Assembly (NCBI GenBank): GCA_017409875.1
Contig: JAFQRW010000007.1
Span: 1 to 39,306 of the forward strand
Origin: Clostridia bacterium
GTDB lineage: Bacteria; Bacillota; Clostridia; RGIG6154
Direction: 5' to 3'
DNA: 39,306 nt
Each line of letters begins with the position of its first letter. Within the stretch, counting starts at the first letter, position 1. Both the position numbers and the translations under genes were made by a program. Below, piece by piece: positions 1 to 7,432 of this stretch. The notes under the pieces were generated by a model, which was not told the origin of the DNA, did not search any database, and saw only the letters and a list, made by a program, of their open reading frames with translations.

Positions 1-130
1 CGGGACCCATTTATGGGTAGTAAGTAAAAGTTGCATGGCTGGCAGGCCAATAAAAAAGCGCACTTGTGCGCAGCCAGTAGTGGGTAGGGCTATGCCCGAA
101 AATGAAATACCACCCGCTATGCGGGTGGAT
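1..130. repeat. Cluster of short GC-rich palindromes
   Basis: The non-coding 171 bases downstream of the ECF operon hold four short perfect inverted repeats: ACCCAT/ATGGGT (5-18, 2-base loop), GCGCAC/GTGCGC (58-71), GGGC/GCCC with loop TAT (87-97), and CCACCCGC/GCGGGTGG, also with loop TAT (110-128). TGGCTG (36-41) can also pair with CAGCCA (71-76), enclosing the second hairpin. The base composition is more GC-rich than the flanking genes. I see no open reading frame that looks real here. Part of this is the operon terminator, described separately. Confidence 0.6.
52..71 (-). terminator. Terminator of the corrinoid-uptake operon
   Basis: Read on the minus strand, the hairpin GCGCAC/GTGCGC (58-71) is followed directly by six T residues (52-57). 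It lies about 100 bases past the stop codon of the ECF fusion gene and fits a rho-independent terminator. The stronger hairpin at 110-128 has only a weakly T-rich tail on this strand and may be an upstream contributor. Confidence 0.6.
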
Positions 131-171
131 ATTTATTGTGTCTGCGGAGAAATTCGAACCCGAGGGAGAGG

Positions 172-2829
172 CTATCTTTCAATCAATCCGTATTTGAATT
201 TAATTCTTTCAAGCTTGTCTATCATAGGCTCGGATATGAACCAAAGGAAAAAGGCGGTTGAAAGTCCATGAATTAAATCAAATGGTACGCCTCTGATATA
301 AGCATAGATTAACATTGCTTTTGTGGGACTTGCCTGATACATTATTACGGATGCAGGGTTCATAATTCCGCCGTATATCACAAGTGTTGCAATAAATCCG
401 AAGATGCAAAGAGATGCTTTTGTTTTACGAAGAAATCCCTTTTTGAAAAATATCCCTGCGATAAAGCCGATAATGCCAAAAGCAAACATCTGCCACGGTG
501 TCCACGGACCTTGTCCAAAGAAAAAGTTTGAAACAAATCCGCTGACTGCACCTACCAAAAATCCCGTTTCTCCGCCAAAAGTTACGCCTGCAATAATTAC
601 AAGTGCAACAACGGGCTTGAACTGCGGAAGCATAAAGAATGCAGCCTTGCCTGCAACAGCAATAGCACATAGTACACTTATCACAATAAGCTCTCTTGCT
701 TTTGGCTTTCTTTGCTCAAAGATCATACAAAATGGTATCATAGTTTCGAGTATGATGAGTAAACTTATAAAATAATACTTTCTGTAACCTAAGAAGAAAA
801 CACCGACATAAATAGTAAGTGGTATTAAGAGCAGTATCAAAAATGTTGCCATAAGAGTTCGCTTTGTCAGTTTTCTGTCTGACTTTGGAACTTGCACTAT
901 TTTTATTTCAATGTCTTTTTGGGGAAAGAAGTTAAAACAAGCACCAAACAATGCTATTATCATAGCTATCTGATAAACGACGGTTTTTGAAAAACTTGTT
1001 AATATATTTATATCTGTTTTAAGCGGCAGATACATTAAAACAAAAAGCAAAGTTAATATACTGCCCCAAACAATTCTTGAGGGAGTAAGTTTTTTTTCTT
1101 TTTGTAGCTTGCTTTCCTTTTCAATCTTACGCCAATCAACAGTTCTTGATGTTTTTTCTCTCTTTTTTATACTGCCGCCACAAGCAAGGATAATATCTTC
1201 TGCTAAAACTGCATCAGAAAGGCAAGTTCTTGCCATACGGTTTGCGGATGTGGTATAGAAATTCTTACCTTTGAAAAACTCTCTCGGTGTGTCAACCGAT
1301 GTAATGTTTCCGTCAAAAACAAGAGCGCATCTGTCGGCGTGCTTTGCGCAAAATTCTATATCGTGAGATACCATAATAATTGTTACGCCGTTTGCTTTTA
1401 AATCCAGAAGAATATCTGCAAATTCTTCTTTAAAATGCGCATCCATTCCTTTTGTTGGTTCGTCAAGAAGAAGTATTTCAGGCTCCATAAGAAGTATTTT
1501 GGCAAGAGCTGCACGTTGCTGTTCACCGCCTGACAAATCGTAAGGGTGGCTTTCTAAAATATTTTCTATTCTGCAAAGTGCAGATATATTTTGTACTTTT
1601 TTTTCTTTTTCTGCCTCAGAGAGTTTCTTGCCAGAAAGTATTTCCATTAAATCAAGATAAACTGTTTTCTTTACAAACACACTCTGCGGATTTTGGGGAA
1701 GAACACCGAGAAGTCCGTCATACAAATTTTTGATTTTAGAAATACTCCGTCCTTTAATCTTTACATCTCCTCTGTACGGAGTGTTAAGACCTGATATAAG
1801 TGAAAGTGCAGTTGTCTTTCCGGTGCCGTTACCGCCAACCAAACAAAAGAGTTCGCCTTTGCTTACACTTATGTTTAATCCTTTCACTACATCAGGCAAA
1901 TCCTTTTTGTATCTGAACCATACATCTTTAATTTCAATAACGGTATCGGTATTTTCTTTTAAGTCATCACCGGGAATGACATTGGGATTCAAAATGTTTT
2001 CCTTTGAATATTCTTTTAGCCATATTCTGCCCTCACGAACTGTCAGAGGGCAAGGCAAAGCATTTACCACTTCACCGTGAACTCTCATAGGGGTTGGGAG
2101 CGCCTTATACATATCGTGATTTTGTGCCTTCAAAATTTTACCGACTTCTTTTGGGGTTTCATCGGCAATAATTTTTCCGTCATCCATAACAATAACTCTG
2201 TCTGCCATTGGAAAAGCATCTTCTAAACGATGCTCGGTGAGAATAATGGTCACCCCAAGCTCACGATTTATTTTTTCGAGAGTTTTAAAAAACTCGCCTG
2301 CGGCGATTGGATCAAGCTGACTTGTCGGCTCGTCCAATATAAGAACAGACGGCTGCATAGCCATAACAGACGCAAGATTTAACAACTGTTTTTGACCGCC
2401 CGAAAGCTCTGTTACATTTTTATAAAACCATGTCTGGATGCCAAAAAAAGATGCCATTTCGGATACTTTAATTCTTATTTCGGATTGTTTGTATCCAAGG
2501 CTCTCTAAACCAAATGCAAGCTCGTGCCATACCTTGTCGGTTACAATCTGATTGTCAGGATTTTGCATTACAAATCCAATGTCCGATGCTTGCTGCCTTA
2601 AATCATAGTCTGAAAGGGGTTTGTCATTAAAATAAATAGTTCCCTTTTTTTCTCCAAATGGTGAAAGTGATGATTTCAAAAGTCTTAAAAGCGTAGTCTT
2701 TCCGCAACCTGATTTACCGCAAAGTAAAACGAACTCACCTTGATTTACTATAAGGTTTATATCTTCAAGTGCTTGGTCGCATCTGTTCGGATAACTAAAA
2801 CTCAAATTTTTGATGCTTATGCTTTCCAT
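172..2829 (-). CDS. Fused ECF transporter: two ATPases plus membrane (S-like) domain
   Basis: An 885-residue fusion of parts that are usually separate. Residues 1-245 and 296-525 are ABC ATPase domains: Walker A at about 38-46 (GKSGCGKTT) and 332-340 (GGNGTGKTT), signatures LSGGQKQ (142) and LSGGEQQR (432), Walker B LILDEPT and LLLDEPT. These correspond to EcfA and EcfA'. From residue 585 the protein is membranous: about four helices to 705, then a segment (712-870) with Gly-rich helices around GGETGFLVGA that resembles an ECF substrate-binding S component. The start is set at 2829, where GGGGGGTGAG precedes the ATG; it overlaps the ecfT stop by 13 bases, so the two are probably translationally coupled. 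As the last gene of a cobalamin-riboswitch operon, its substrate is inferred to be a corrinoid. The S-component assignment is moderate; the ATPase assignment is secure. Confidence 0.85.
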   Translation of the reverse strand: MESISIKNLSFSYPNRCDQALEDINLIVNQGEFVLLCGKSGCGKTTLLRLLKSSLSPFGEKKGTIYFNDKPLSDYDLRQQASDIGFVMQNPDNQIVTDKVWHELAFGLESLGYKQSEIRIKVSEMASFFGIQTWFYKNVTELSGGQKQLLNLASVMAMQPSVLILDEPTSQLDPIAAGEFFKTLEKINRELGVTIILTEHRLEDAFPMADRVIVMDDGKIIADETPKEVGKILKAQNHDMYKALPTPMRVHGEVVNALPCPLTVREGRIWLKEYSKENILNPNVIPGDDLKENTDTVIEIKDVWFRYKKDLPDVVKGLNISVSKGELFCLVGGNGTGKTTALSLISGLNTPYRGDVKIKGRSISKIKNLYDGLLGVLPQNPQSVFVKKTVYLDLMEILSGKKLSEAEKEKKVQNISALCRIENILESHPYDLSGGEQQRAALAKILLMEPEILLLDEPTKGMDAHFKEEFADILLDLKANGVTIIMVSHDIEFCAKHADRCALVFDGNITSVDTPREFFKGKNFYTTSANRMARTCLSDAVLAEDIILACGGSIKKREKTSRTVDWRKIEKESKLQKEKKLTPSRIVWGSILTLLFVLMYLPLKTDINILTSFSKTVVYQIAMIIALFGACFNFFPQKDIEIKIVQVPKSDRKLTKRTLMATFLILLLIPLTIYVGVFFLGYRKYYFISLLIILETMIPFCMIFEQRKPKARELIVISVLCAIAVAGKAAFFMLPQFKPVVALVIIAGVTFGGETGFLVGAVSGFVSNFFFGQGPWTPWQMFAFGIIGFIAGIFFKKGFLRKTKASLCIFGFIATLVIYGGIMNPASVIMYQASPTKAMLIYAYIRGVPFDLIHGLSTAFFLWFISEPMIDKLERIKFKYGLIER

Positions 2830-3689
2830 TTTCTCACCCCCCACAACTCAATTATTATTGGATATATACAAACAAGAAGATATGCTGCGAATACGCTTAT
2901 ACTAAATAGTGAAATCTCTGCCGGCTTTATAGCAGGGAAATAGCGAAAATACATTCCTGAGCACAAGTTTCCGACAAGTGTATATAGCCCTGACATCAAA
3001 ATGGCTAAAAGTGCTTTTTTATCTCTCTTATCAAAAGTAAATATTGAAAAGTGCGTTCTTCCTGGGATTCCGTATCCACGGGATTTCATACTGTCGGCTG
3101 TTTCGATTGCATTTTCTAAAGACCAGGTTGTCATAATAGAAAGGATATTAAGACCACTCTTTGCTCGTTTTATAATACTTCCGTTACTTATATCTTTTCC
3201 CATACACCTTTGGGCGTTTGTTACCACTTTTAACTGTGCCGAAAACCTTGGAACAAACCGAAGCGTCATAGAGATTACAAGCGACACCCCCGGAATGATT
3301 TTCCCGAACAGGCAGATAAACTTATCACTTGTCATTATTTCGTTATAGCACGAAAACCAGCAGATAACGCTGACAATCATAACAGCCGCCGCAAGCCCGT
3401 AAACAATCGATTCAAGAGTAACAGGATTGTCATTTGGCAGATAAAAGAGTATTGTTACGCCTTCGTGATTAAAGGCAGGGTTTATAAGTGCCATTGTGAT
3501 AATCATTGGCAGCATATATATTAAGTTGTTTTTTATTGCCTTTTTGCCTTTTAGCATCACCGAGTATGCAAAACTGCATAGCAGCGATATTAAAAGACAC
3601 ACAGGATGCATAAAAAGGCAAGAAAACCCGATAACAAATATAAAATATATGAAATTAACAAGCGGATGAAAATTTTTAAATTCCGACAT
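2817..3689 (-). CDS. ecfT: ECF transporter transmembrane protein EcfT
   Basis: About 290 residues, the usual size for EcfT, the membrane scaffold that couples the two ATPases to the substrate-binding subunit. It has several hydrophobic helices near the N-terminus and at the C-terminus. The cytosolic coupling region carries the family's two short Arg motifs, here A-x-x-SRG-like stretches around SMKSRGYGIPGR and the helix containing AKSGLNILSIM. I place the start at 3689 (MSEFKNF), where GGGAGAT lies six bases upstream; that start is inside the end of the preceding DUF4430 gene (14-base overlap), implying translational coupling. The longer upstream frame has no ribosome binding site. It sits between the surface binding proteins and the fused ATPase/S protein, completing an ECF module. 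Confidence 0.85.
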   Translation of the reverse strand: MSEFKNFHPLVNFIYFIFVIGFSCLFMHPVCLLISLLCSFAYSVMLKGKKAIKNNLIYMLPMIITMALINPAFNHEGVTILFYLPNDNPVTLESIVYGLAAAVMIVSVICWFSCYNEIMTSDKFICLFGKIIPGVSLVISMTLRFVPRFSAQLKVVTNAQRCMGKDISNGSIIKRAKSGLNILSIMTTWSLENAIETADSMKSRGYGIPGRTHFSIFTFDKRDKKALLAILMSGLYTLVGNLCSGMYFRYFPAIKPAEISLFSISVFAAYLLVCIYPIIIELWGVRKWKA

Positions 3690-4350
3690 AACTATCTCCC
3701 AAGTCTTTTCCCATATTGCATGTATATGAGATTTCAATGCAGTCTCCGGGTTTAAGCTCATATAATGAGCAACCTGCGCTCGGACTAACTCCGTTTACTT
3801 TATACAACCACCCTGAAAGCTCTCCGCAATCAAATTCATAAAGGTTTGCGATTCCCTTAATATATGCACTTTCATAAATTGGGGTTATCTCAAATTCAAA
3901 ATGAATTTTATTTTGCTTTGTTTCTCTTAAGACAACGTTAAAAACACTTTCTCCATCATAAAAAACTACATCTTTTTTGGAATAGATAATCCCGTTTGCA
4001 GGAACAATGCTCCTTTTTTCTTCTTTCATCATACTAAGGTTATTAAGAATTGTATCACATCTTATGCTAAGTGTGCAAGTTAGATTTTCATTTTCTTTGG
4101 TTGCTTTTTCTGCACTTTCAGGCAAAACATCTGTCGTGGGTGGCAAAAGCTCTGTAGAAGCTTCATCAGTTTTTTTGTTTATCTCAATATTTTGAGATAA
4201 ATCATTATTGTCAGAACTTGTTTCCTGATTTAAAGTGTCCGCTTTTTGTACAGGCAATTTTGCAATATCCGGAGCAGAAACCATTTCCCAGACAAACACA
4301 CTTAAAAGCACTAAGATAACACAAATTAAAGCAATTACTTTGTTTTTCAT
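3676..4350 (-). CDS. Membrane-anchored transcobalamin C-terminal-like (DUF4430) protein
   Basis: 224 residues. Residues 6-24 form a signal anchor, followed by a Ser/Thr/Glu/Asn-rich linker of about 70 residues, then a DUF4430-type domain (about 92-220). The domain shows an opening beta strand (CTLSIRCDTIL), the GES-V repeat-like strand, the hallmark SGWLYKVNG, and the closing L-PGD-IE-SYT strand. In vertebrate intrinsic factor and transcobalamin, this fold is the C-terminal domain that closes over cobalamin. The gene lies 5 bases after the SLH-anchored protein with the same domain and overlaps ecfT. I infer that it sits on the outer face of the membrane and passes corrinoid to the ECF transporter. 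Binding of cobalamin is inference; the domain assignment is good. Confidence 0.75.
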   Translation of the reverse strand: MKNKVIALICVILVLLSVFVWEMVSAPDIAKLPVQKADTLNQETSSDNNDLSQNIEINKKTDEASTELLPPTTDVLPESAEKATKENENLTCTLSIRCDTILNNLSMMKEEKRSIVPANGIIYSKKDVVFYDGESVFNVVLRETKQNKIHFEFEITPIYESAYIKGIANLYEFDCGELSGWLYKVNGVSPSAGCSLYELKPGDCIEISYTCNMGKDLGDSYVGI

Positions 4351-4355
4351 TTTAT

Positions 4356-6566
4356 CTATATAAGCTTTGAAATTACCAGCATACTGTAAATAAGCTGTGC
4401 AATTTCACCACGGCATACCTTAATTGACGGCTGGATTTTAAGGTCATCTTCCCAAAGATTGTTTTTATAGCAAAATGCAAGAGCGTCAGTTGCCCATTTA
4501 GAAGATGTTGTATAATCAGAAAATCCTGACAAAATATTGCGATAGTTTGTTATTTTTGTATCAAGACCGCAAAGCGATGCTGCACGAAAAGCCATAACAG
4601 CAGCCTCTTCTTTTGTGATAAGTCCATCGGGGTTAAATTCTTTGTCAGACACTCCCTTTATAATGCCGTATGCATACGCAGTATTTACATAATCAAAAAA
4701 CCATTCATCTGATGATATATCTGTAAATATTTTTCCGTCTTTAATAGGCAGACACAAGCCGTTTACAATTATTGTTGCAAATTCTGCTCTGGTCATAAGT
4801 CCGTCAGGCTCAAATTTTATATTGTCTTTTCCACTAATAATTCCTCTTTGAGCAAGAGCTTCAATGGCAGATTGATTTTTGTGTCCTTTAACGTCAGCAA
4901 AAGTTTTTGATTTGTCTGTAATTTCACGCTTTTTAATGTCGGGATTTTTGTTTTCTAAGCCCCACTGTTGTTCGCTTTTGTTGGAACTTCCCGTGGATGA
5001 AGGGGAGTAGCTTTGAGAGGTTCTTTCTAAAGTATAATCATCTGTATAAAACCAAACAATAGTTTGATTGTTGGAAAGATATGTTTGATCGCTTCCTTTG
5101 TCAGAAAATGCACCGTCTACAGTAAACATCCACCCTGAATTACTTCCGTGATCGAACTCTTTTATGTTGTTTATTGACGATATGTAGCCGTTGTTTTCGA
5201 CATAAGCTGTATTGTTAGAATTAAGTGCAGTAGTTAGTGCCTTTAAAACACTCTGGCCTTTTTTAATTGTAACAGTTTTGCTTACCAAAGGCTTATATAA
5301 ATCCGAATTGTGCCTGTAGGTGAAAGAGTTTTGACATTCACTTTCATTATGAACCATAACTTTTACTTTTACATTTATGTTGTTATCAGAACCTCCAAAG
5401 TGTTGCTTTGGAGACAAAGTAACAGAAACTGTTTTTGGGATATGATTTTGAGCTTCTTCAGGCGAAATTATAACAATTCCGCTGTTAGATTGGTATACTG
5501 CATGCGAAACAGAATAATTATATGTTCCTGCAGGCAGGTGGTATTTAAATGAATCTACTTGTGATACACCTTCTATATTTACCACAGCATCAGCAGGCGT
5601 TACATCAAAAGTGACAGGGGCATATTCCGCCAATGAGGCATGGGCCTCGTTATACGGATTATCAGCAAAATCATAAATTCTTGTGCCATCTGTAAGTAAT
5701 GTAGACAAAAGTCCTCTAAAGCCTTGCTCGGTTGAAAAAGAATTATAACTTGGCTCAAAACCGTCGTTATTTTCAGTTGCCACCGACATAAGTCCGTCAA
5801 ACAAGTCTTTGCCGTTGTTTGTTATACTTGTTGAATCAATACCTAGCGCAGAAAATGCTGCCATTGCAAGTCCGTGAGATGCTGCGTTGCTGATAAGTCC
5901 TGTTTCATCCTGAAACGCAGTAATAATAGGAATAGTTTCGTCAACAGCAGCTTTAACCAAAGCGTTTGAATTATAATATGGCGCCAAGGATAGCAGCATA
6001 GGGGTTGCAGCATCAGTTCCCCACGTTGTGCTTTGCCATGCAGCTTTTGTTTCAAGAGCTGTTGAAATCAAATAATCCATCTGTTGGTTTGTTGCATAGT
6101 CTGTGCCTTGCTGCAATGCTAAAATAACATAAGGTAGTGTGTACTCATTTGTAACAGATGCATCTTTGCTGTCTACCAGAGTGGTAAGCTTGTTTACTAC
6201 ATCAATTTTAGTAAGGTTGGCGGTGTTGACATTTTTGGCATCATACCCCAATGCTCTTAAAGCAATAATTGATTTTGCAAGAGCCGAAGGAGTTGTTGCA
6301 GCATCTGCTTCAGCAATTATTTTGTCAAGACAGTCTTGCTTTATAACAGGTGTAATCATACTCTTGTGATATACTTGCTCATACACCGTCATATCAGACA
6401 CAAACCACATCATGTTGGAATCATTAACGAGATTTTCACCTGAATACTTTTGGGCAATGTTGTGAATAATTCCTTCTTGAATTTCAGCAGCGCTTATCGG
6501 ACATAAACAACAGCCTAAAATAAGCATTACGCTTAAAATGATTGATAGAATTCTTTTTGTTTGCAT
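4356..6566 (-). CDS. SLH-anchored intrinsic-factor/transcobalamin-like surface protein
   Basis: 736 residues, exported. Order of parts: signal peptide (1-27; processing near SAAE, though a Cys at 19 could also suggest a lipoprotein); an all-helical region (about 30-315) with repeats like prenyltransferase/squalene-cyclase alpha/alpha barrels (for example the GLISNAASHGLAMAAF stretch at 223); a PEGA-like beta segment (318-388, with LPAGTYNYSV); a DUF4430 domain (396-512, hallmark SGWMFTVDG at 477); a Ser-rich linker; and three SLH repeats (555-605, 614-664, 681-732) that bind secondary cell-wall polymer. Helical barrel followed by this C-terminal domain is the arrangement of vertebrate intrinsic factor and transcobalamin. 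It is the first gene after a cobalamin riboswitch and terminator, with the ATG preceded by AAAGGAG. Inferred role: capture of corrinoids at the cell surface. Confidence 0.75.
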   Translation of the reverse strand: MQTKRILSIILSVMLILGCCLCPISAAEIQEGIIHNIAQKYSGENLVNDSNMMWFVSDMTVYEQVYHKSMITPVIKQDCLDKIIAEADAATTPSALAKSIIALRALGYDAKNVNTANLTKIDVVNKLTTLVDSKDASVTNEYTLPYVILALQQGTDYATNQQMDYLISTALETKAAWQSTTWGTDAATPMLLSLAPYYNSNALVKAAVDETIPIITAFQDETGLISNAASHGLAMAAFSALGIDSTSITNNGKDLFDGLMSVATENNDGFEPSYNSFSTEQGFRGLLSTLLTDGTRIYDFADNPYNEAHASLAEYAPVTFDVTPADAVVNIEGVSQVDSFKYHLPAGTYNYSVSHAVYQSNSGIVIISPEEAQNHIPKTVSVTLSPKQHFGGSDNNINVKVKVMVHNESECQNSFTYRHNSDLYKPLVSKTVTIKKGQSVLKALTTALNSNNTAYVENNGYISSINNIKEFDHGSNSGWMFTVDGAFSDKGSDQTYLSNNQTIVWFYTDDYTLERTSQSYSPSSTGSSNKSEQQWGLENKNPDIKKREITDKSKTFADVKGHKNQSAIEALAQRGIISGKDNIKFEPDGLMTRAEFATIIVNGLCLPIKDGKIFTDISSDEWFFDYVNTAYAYGIIKGVSDKEFNPDGLITKEEAAVMAFRAASLCGLDTKITNYRNILSGFSDYTTSSKWATDALAFCYKNNLWEDDLKIQPSIKVCRGEIAQLIYSMLVISKLI

Positions 6567-6600
6567 TTTTTCTTTCTCCTTTTCTTGTTTGCCGCAAACA

Positions 6601-6640
6601 AAAAAACTGCGGCAAATTTTTTATAAAAATTTACCACAGC
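6601..6640 (-). terminator. Riboswitch-controlled terminator
   Basis: On the minus strand CTGTGGTAAATTTTT pairs with the arm ending in AAATTTGCCGCAG (6607-6640) and is followed by TTTTTT (6601-6606). It lies between the cobalamin aptamer and the first gene, so it fits the expression platform of a transcription-attenuating riboswitch. The 3' arm TTGCCGC can alternatively pair with GCGGCAA (complement at 6590-6596) just downstream, which would disrupt the terminator. Confidence 0.75.
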
Positions 6641-6764
6641 TGAGTTTTCCTGTGACCAATCACAATTCAGATGAGAAAATCAGACAAACTCCGACGGATG
6701 CACTAAAAAAGCAAGCCTAAAATACCTCACGTGAAAAAGCTACCCCTATGCAAATGAGCACTTA

Positions 6765-6985
6765 CGGAATAACATCAAAGCAGGTCTTGTGACTTACACC
6801 ATATAGACAGATTCGTCCGCATTTTTATATCCTGCCTTCTCAGTTTCCCAATGACTATCTTTCGATAACGGACATAAAAACTTTGATGCACACACCGACA
6901 GTTCTCGCAGGGGATTCTCACCCCATTCCCTTTCCACCGATTATGCCTTGCTTAAGAGCTTTTGCGACATAATCAACACTTTGTG
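6765..6985 (-). promoter_or_regulatory. Cobalamin (adenosylcobalamin) riboswitch aptamer
   Basis: The minus strand carries the conserved cobalamin-riboswitch core. A GGTGGAAAGGGAA segment is followed by GGGGTGAGAATCCCC (about 6908-6932), and the B12-box-like GTCACAAGACCTGC lies near 6780-6794. Flanking GCATCAAAG and CTTTGATG can pair across the aptamer. It precedes a terminator and a transport operon. Boundaries are approximate. Effector identity is established for the family; the exact corrinoid preference cannot be read here. Confidence 0.9.
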
Positions 6986-7010
6986 TGAATGTATTAAATT
7001 TTACTTTTTA

Positions 7011-7039
7011 ATTTTAACATATATCTACCAAAAAATCAA
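7011..7039 (-). promoter_or_regulatory. Probable sigma-A promoter of the cobalamin operon
   Basis: On the minus strand TTGATT (7034-7039) and TAAAAT (7011-7016) are separated by 17 bases, just upstream of the riboswitch aptamer. Confidence 0.6.
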
Positions 7040-7078
7040 TGTACAAAACAATTATTCATAAAAATTCACATAAAAGTA

Positions 7079-7107
7079 TTGACTTTATCGCTCTAAAGTG
7101 ATAATAT
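7079..7107 (+). promoter_or_regulatory. Sigma-A promoter of the T-box/symporter unit
   Basis: TTGACT (7079-7084) and TAATAT (7102-7107), 17-base spacer, immediately upstream of the T-box leader and divergent from the cobalamin operon promoter. Confidence 0.7.
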
Positions 7108-7113
7108 AAATGT

Positions 7114-7396
7114 ATATTAAATGCGTTTGAGCAGGAACAAGTAAGTTTGGAAGGAACCTTTGAGAGAGTTGCCGGATGGTGCGAGGCAATGGGGATATCC
7201 ATACCGAATACATCTTGCGAGCAGTGCACCGAACAAAGTTTAGTTTTAAGTAGGCTGCAACGGGAGTTCCCGTTATAGAACTAAGGTATGTAAGTACCTG
7301 ATAAGGCTGCTACCGTGAGATAGCGGCGAACTGAGGTGGTACCACGGGATAAGTTATCTCGTCCTCTGTATCTAATAAAGATGCAGAGGATTTTTT
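7114..7396 (+). promoter_or_regulatory. T-box leader, probable tyrosine specifier (UAC)
   Basis: The T-box sequence GAGGTGGTACCACGGG lies at 7333-7348 and is followed by a terminator: TCCTCTGTATCT (7362-7373) pairs with AGATGCAGAGGA (7379-7390), then six T. Stem I has the typical distal part (TTGCC, GGATGGTGCGA, GGCAA). The specifier loop is bounded by CAAG/CTTG helices; the codon in the position used in the known glyQS leader, followed by A, is TAC at 7209-7211. This predicts sensing of uncharged tRNA-Tyr, so the gene is transcribed when tyrosine is scarce. The T-box call is firm; the specifier is read by analogy. Confidence 0.9.
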
Positions 7397-7432
7397 GTTT
7401 TTACTTTGCATTAGTAAAAGGAGGAAAACAAA

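Noticed and set aside
138-175. A stretch whose reverse complement contains GGGTTCGAATT, resembling the T-arm of a tRNA
   Set aside because: The bases flanking the TTCGAAT do not form a 5-base T-stem and no acceptor or anticodon arm could be found; part of it is coding sequence of the ECF fusion.
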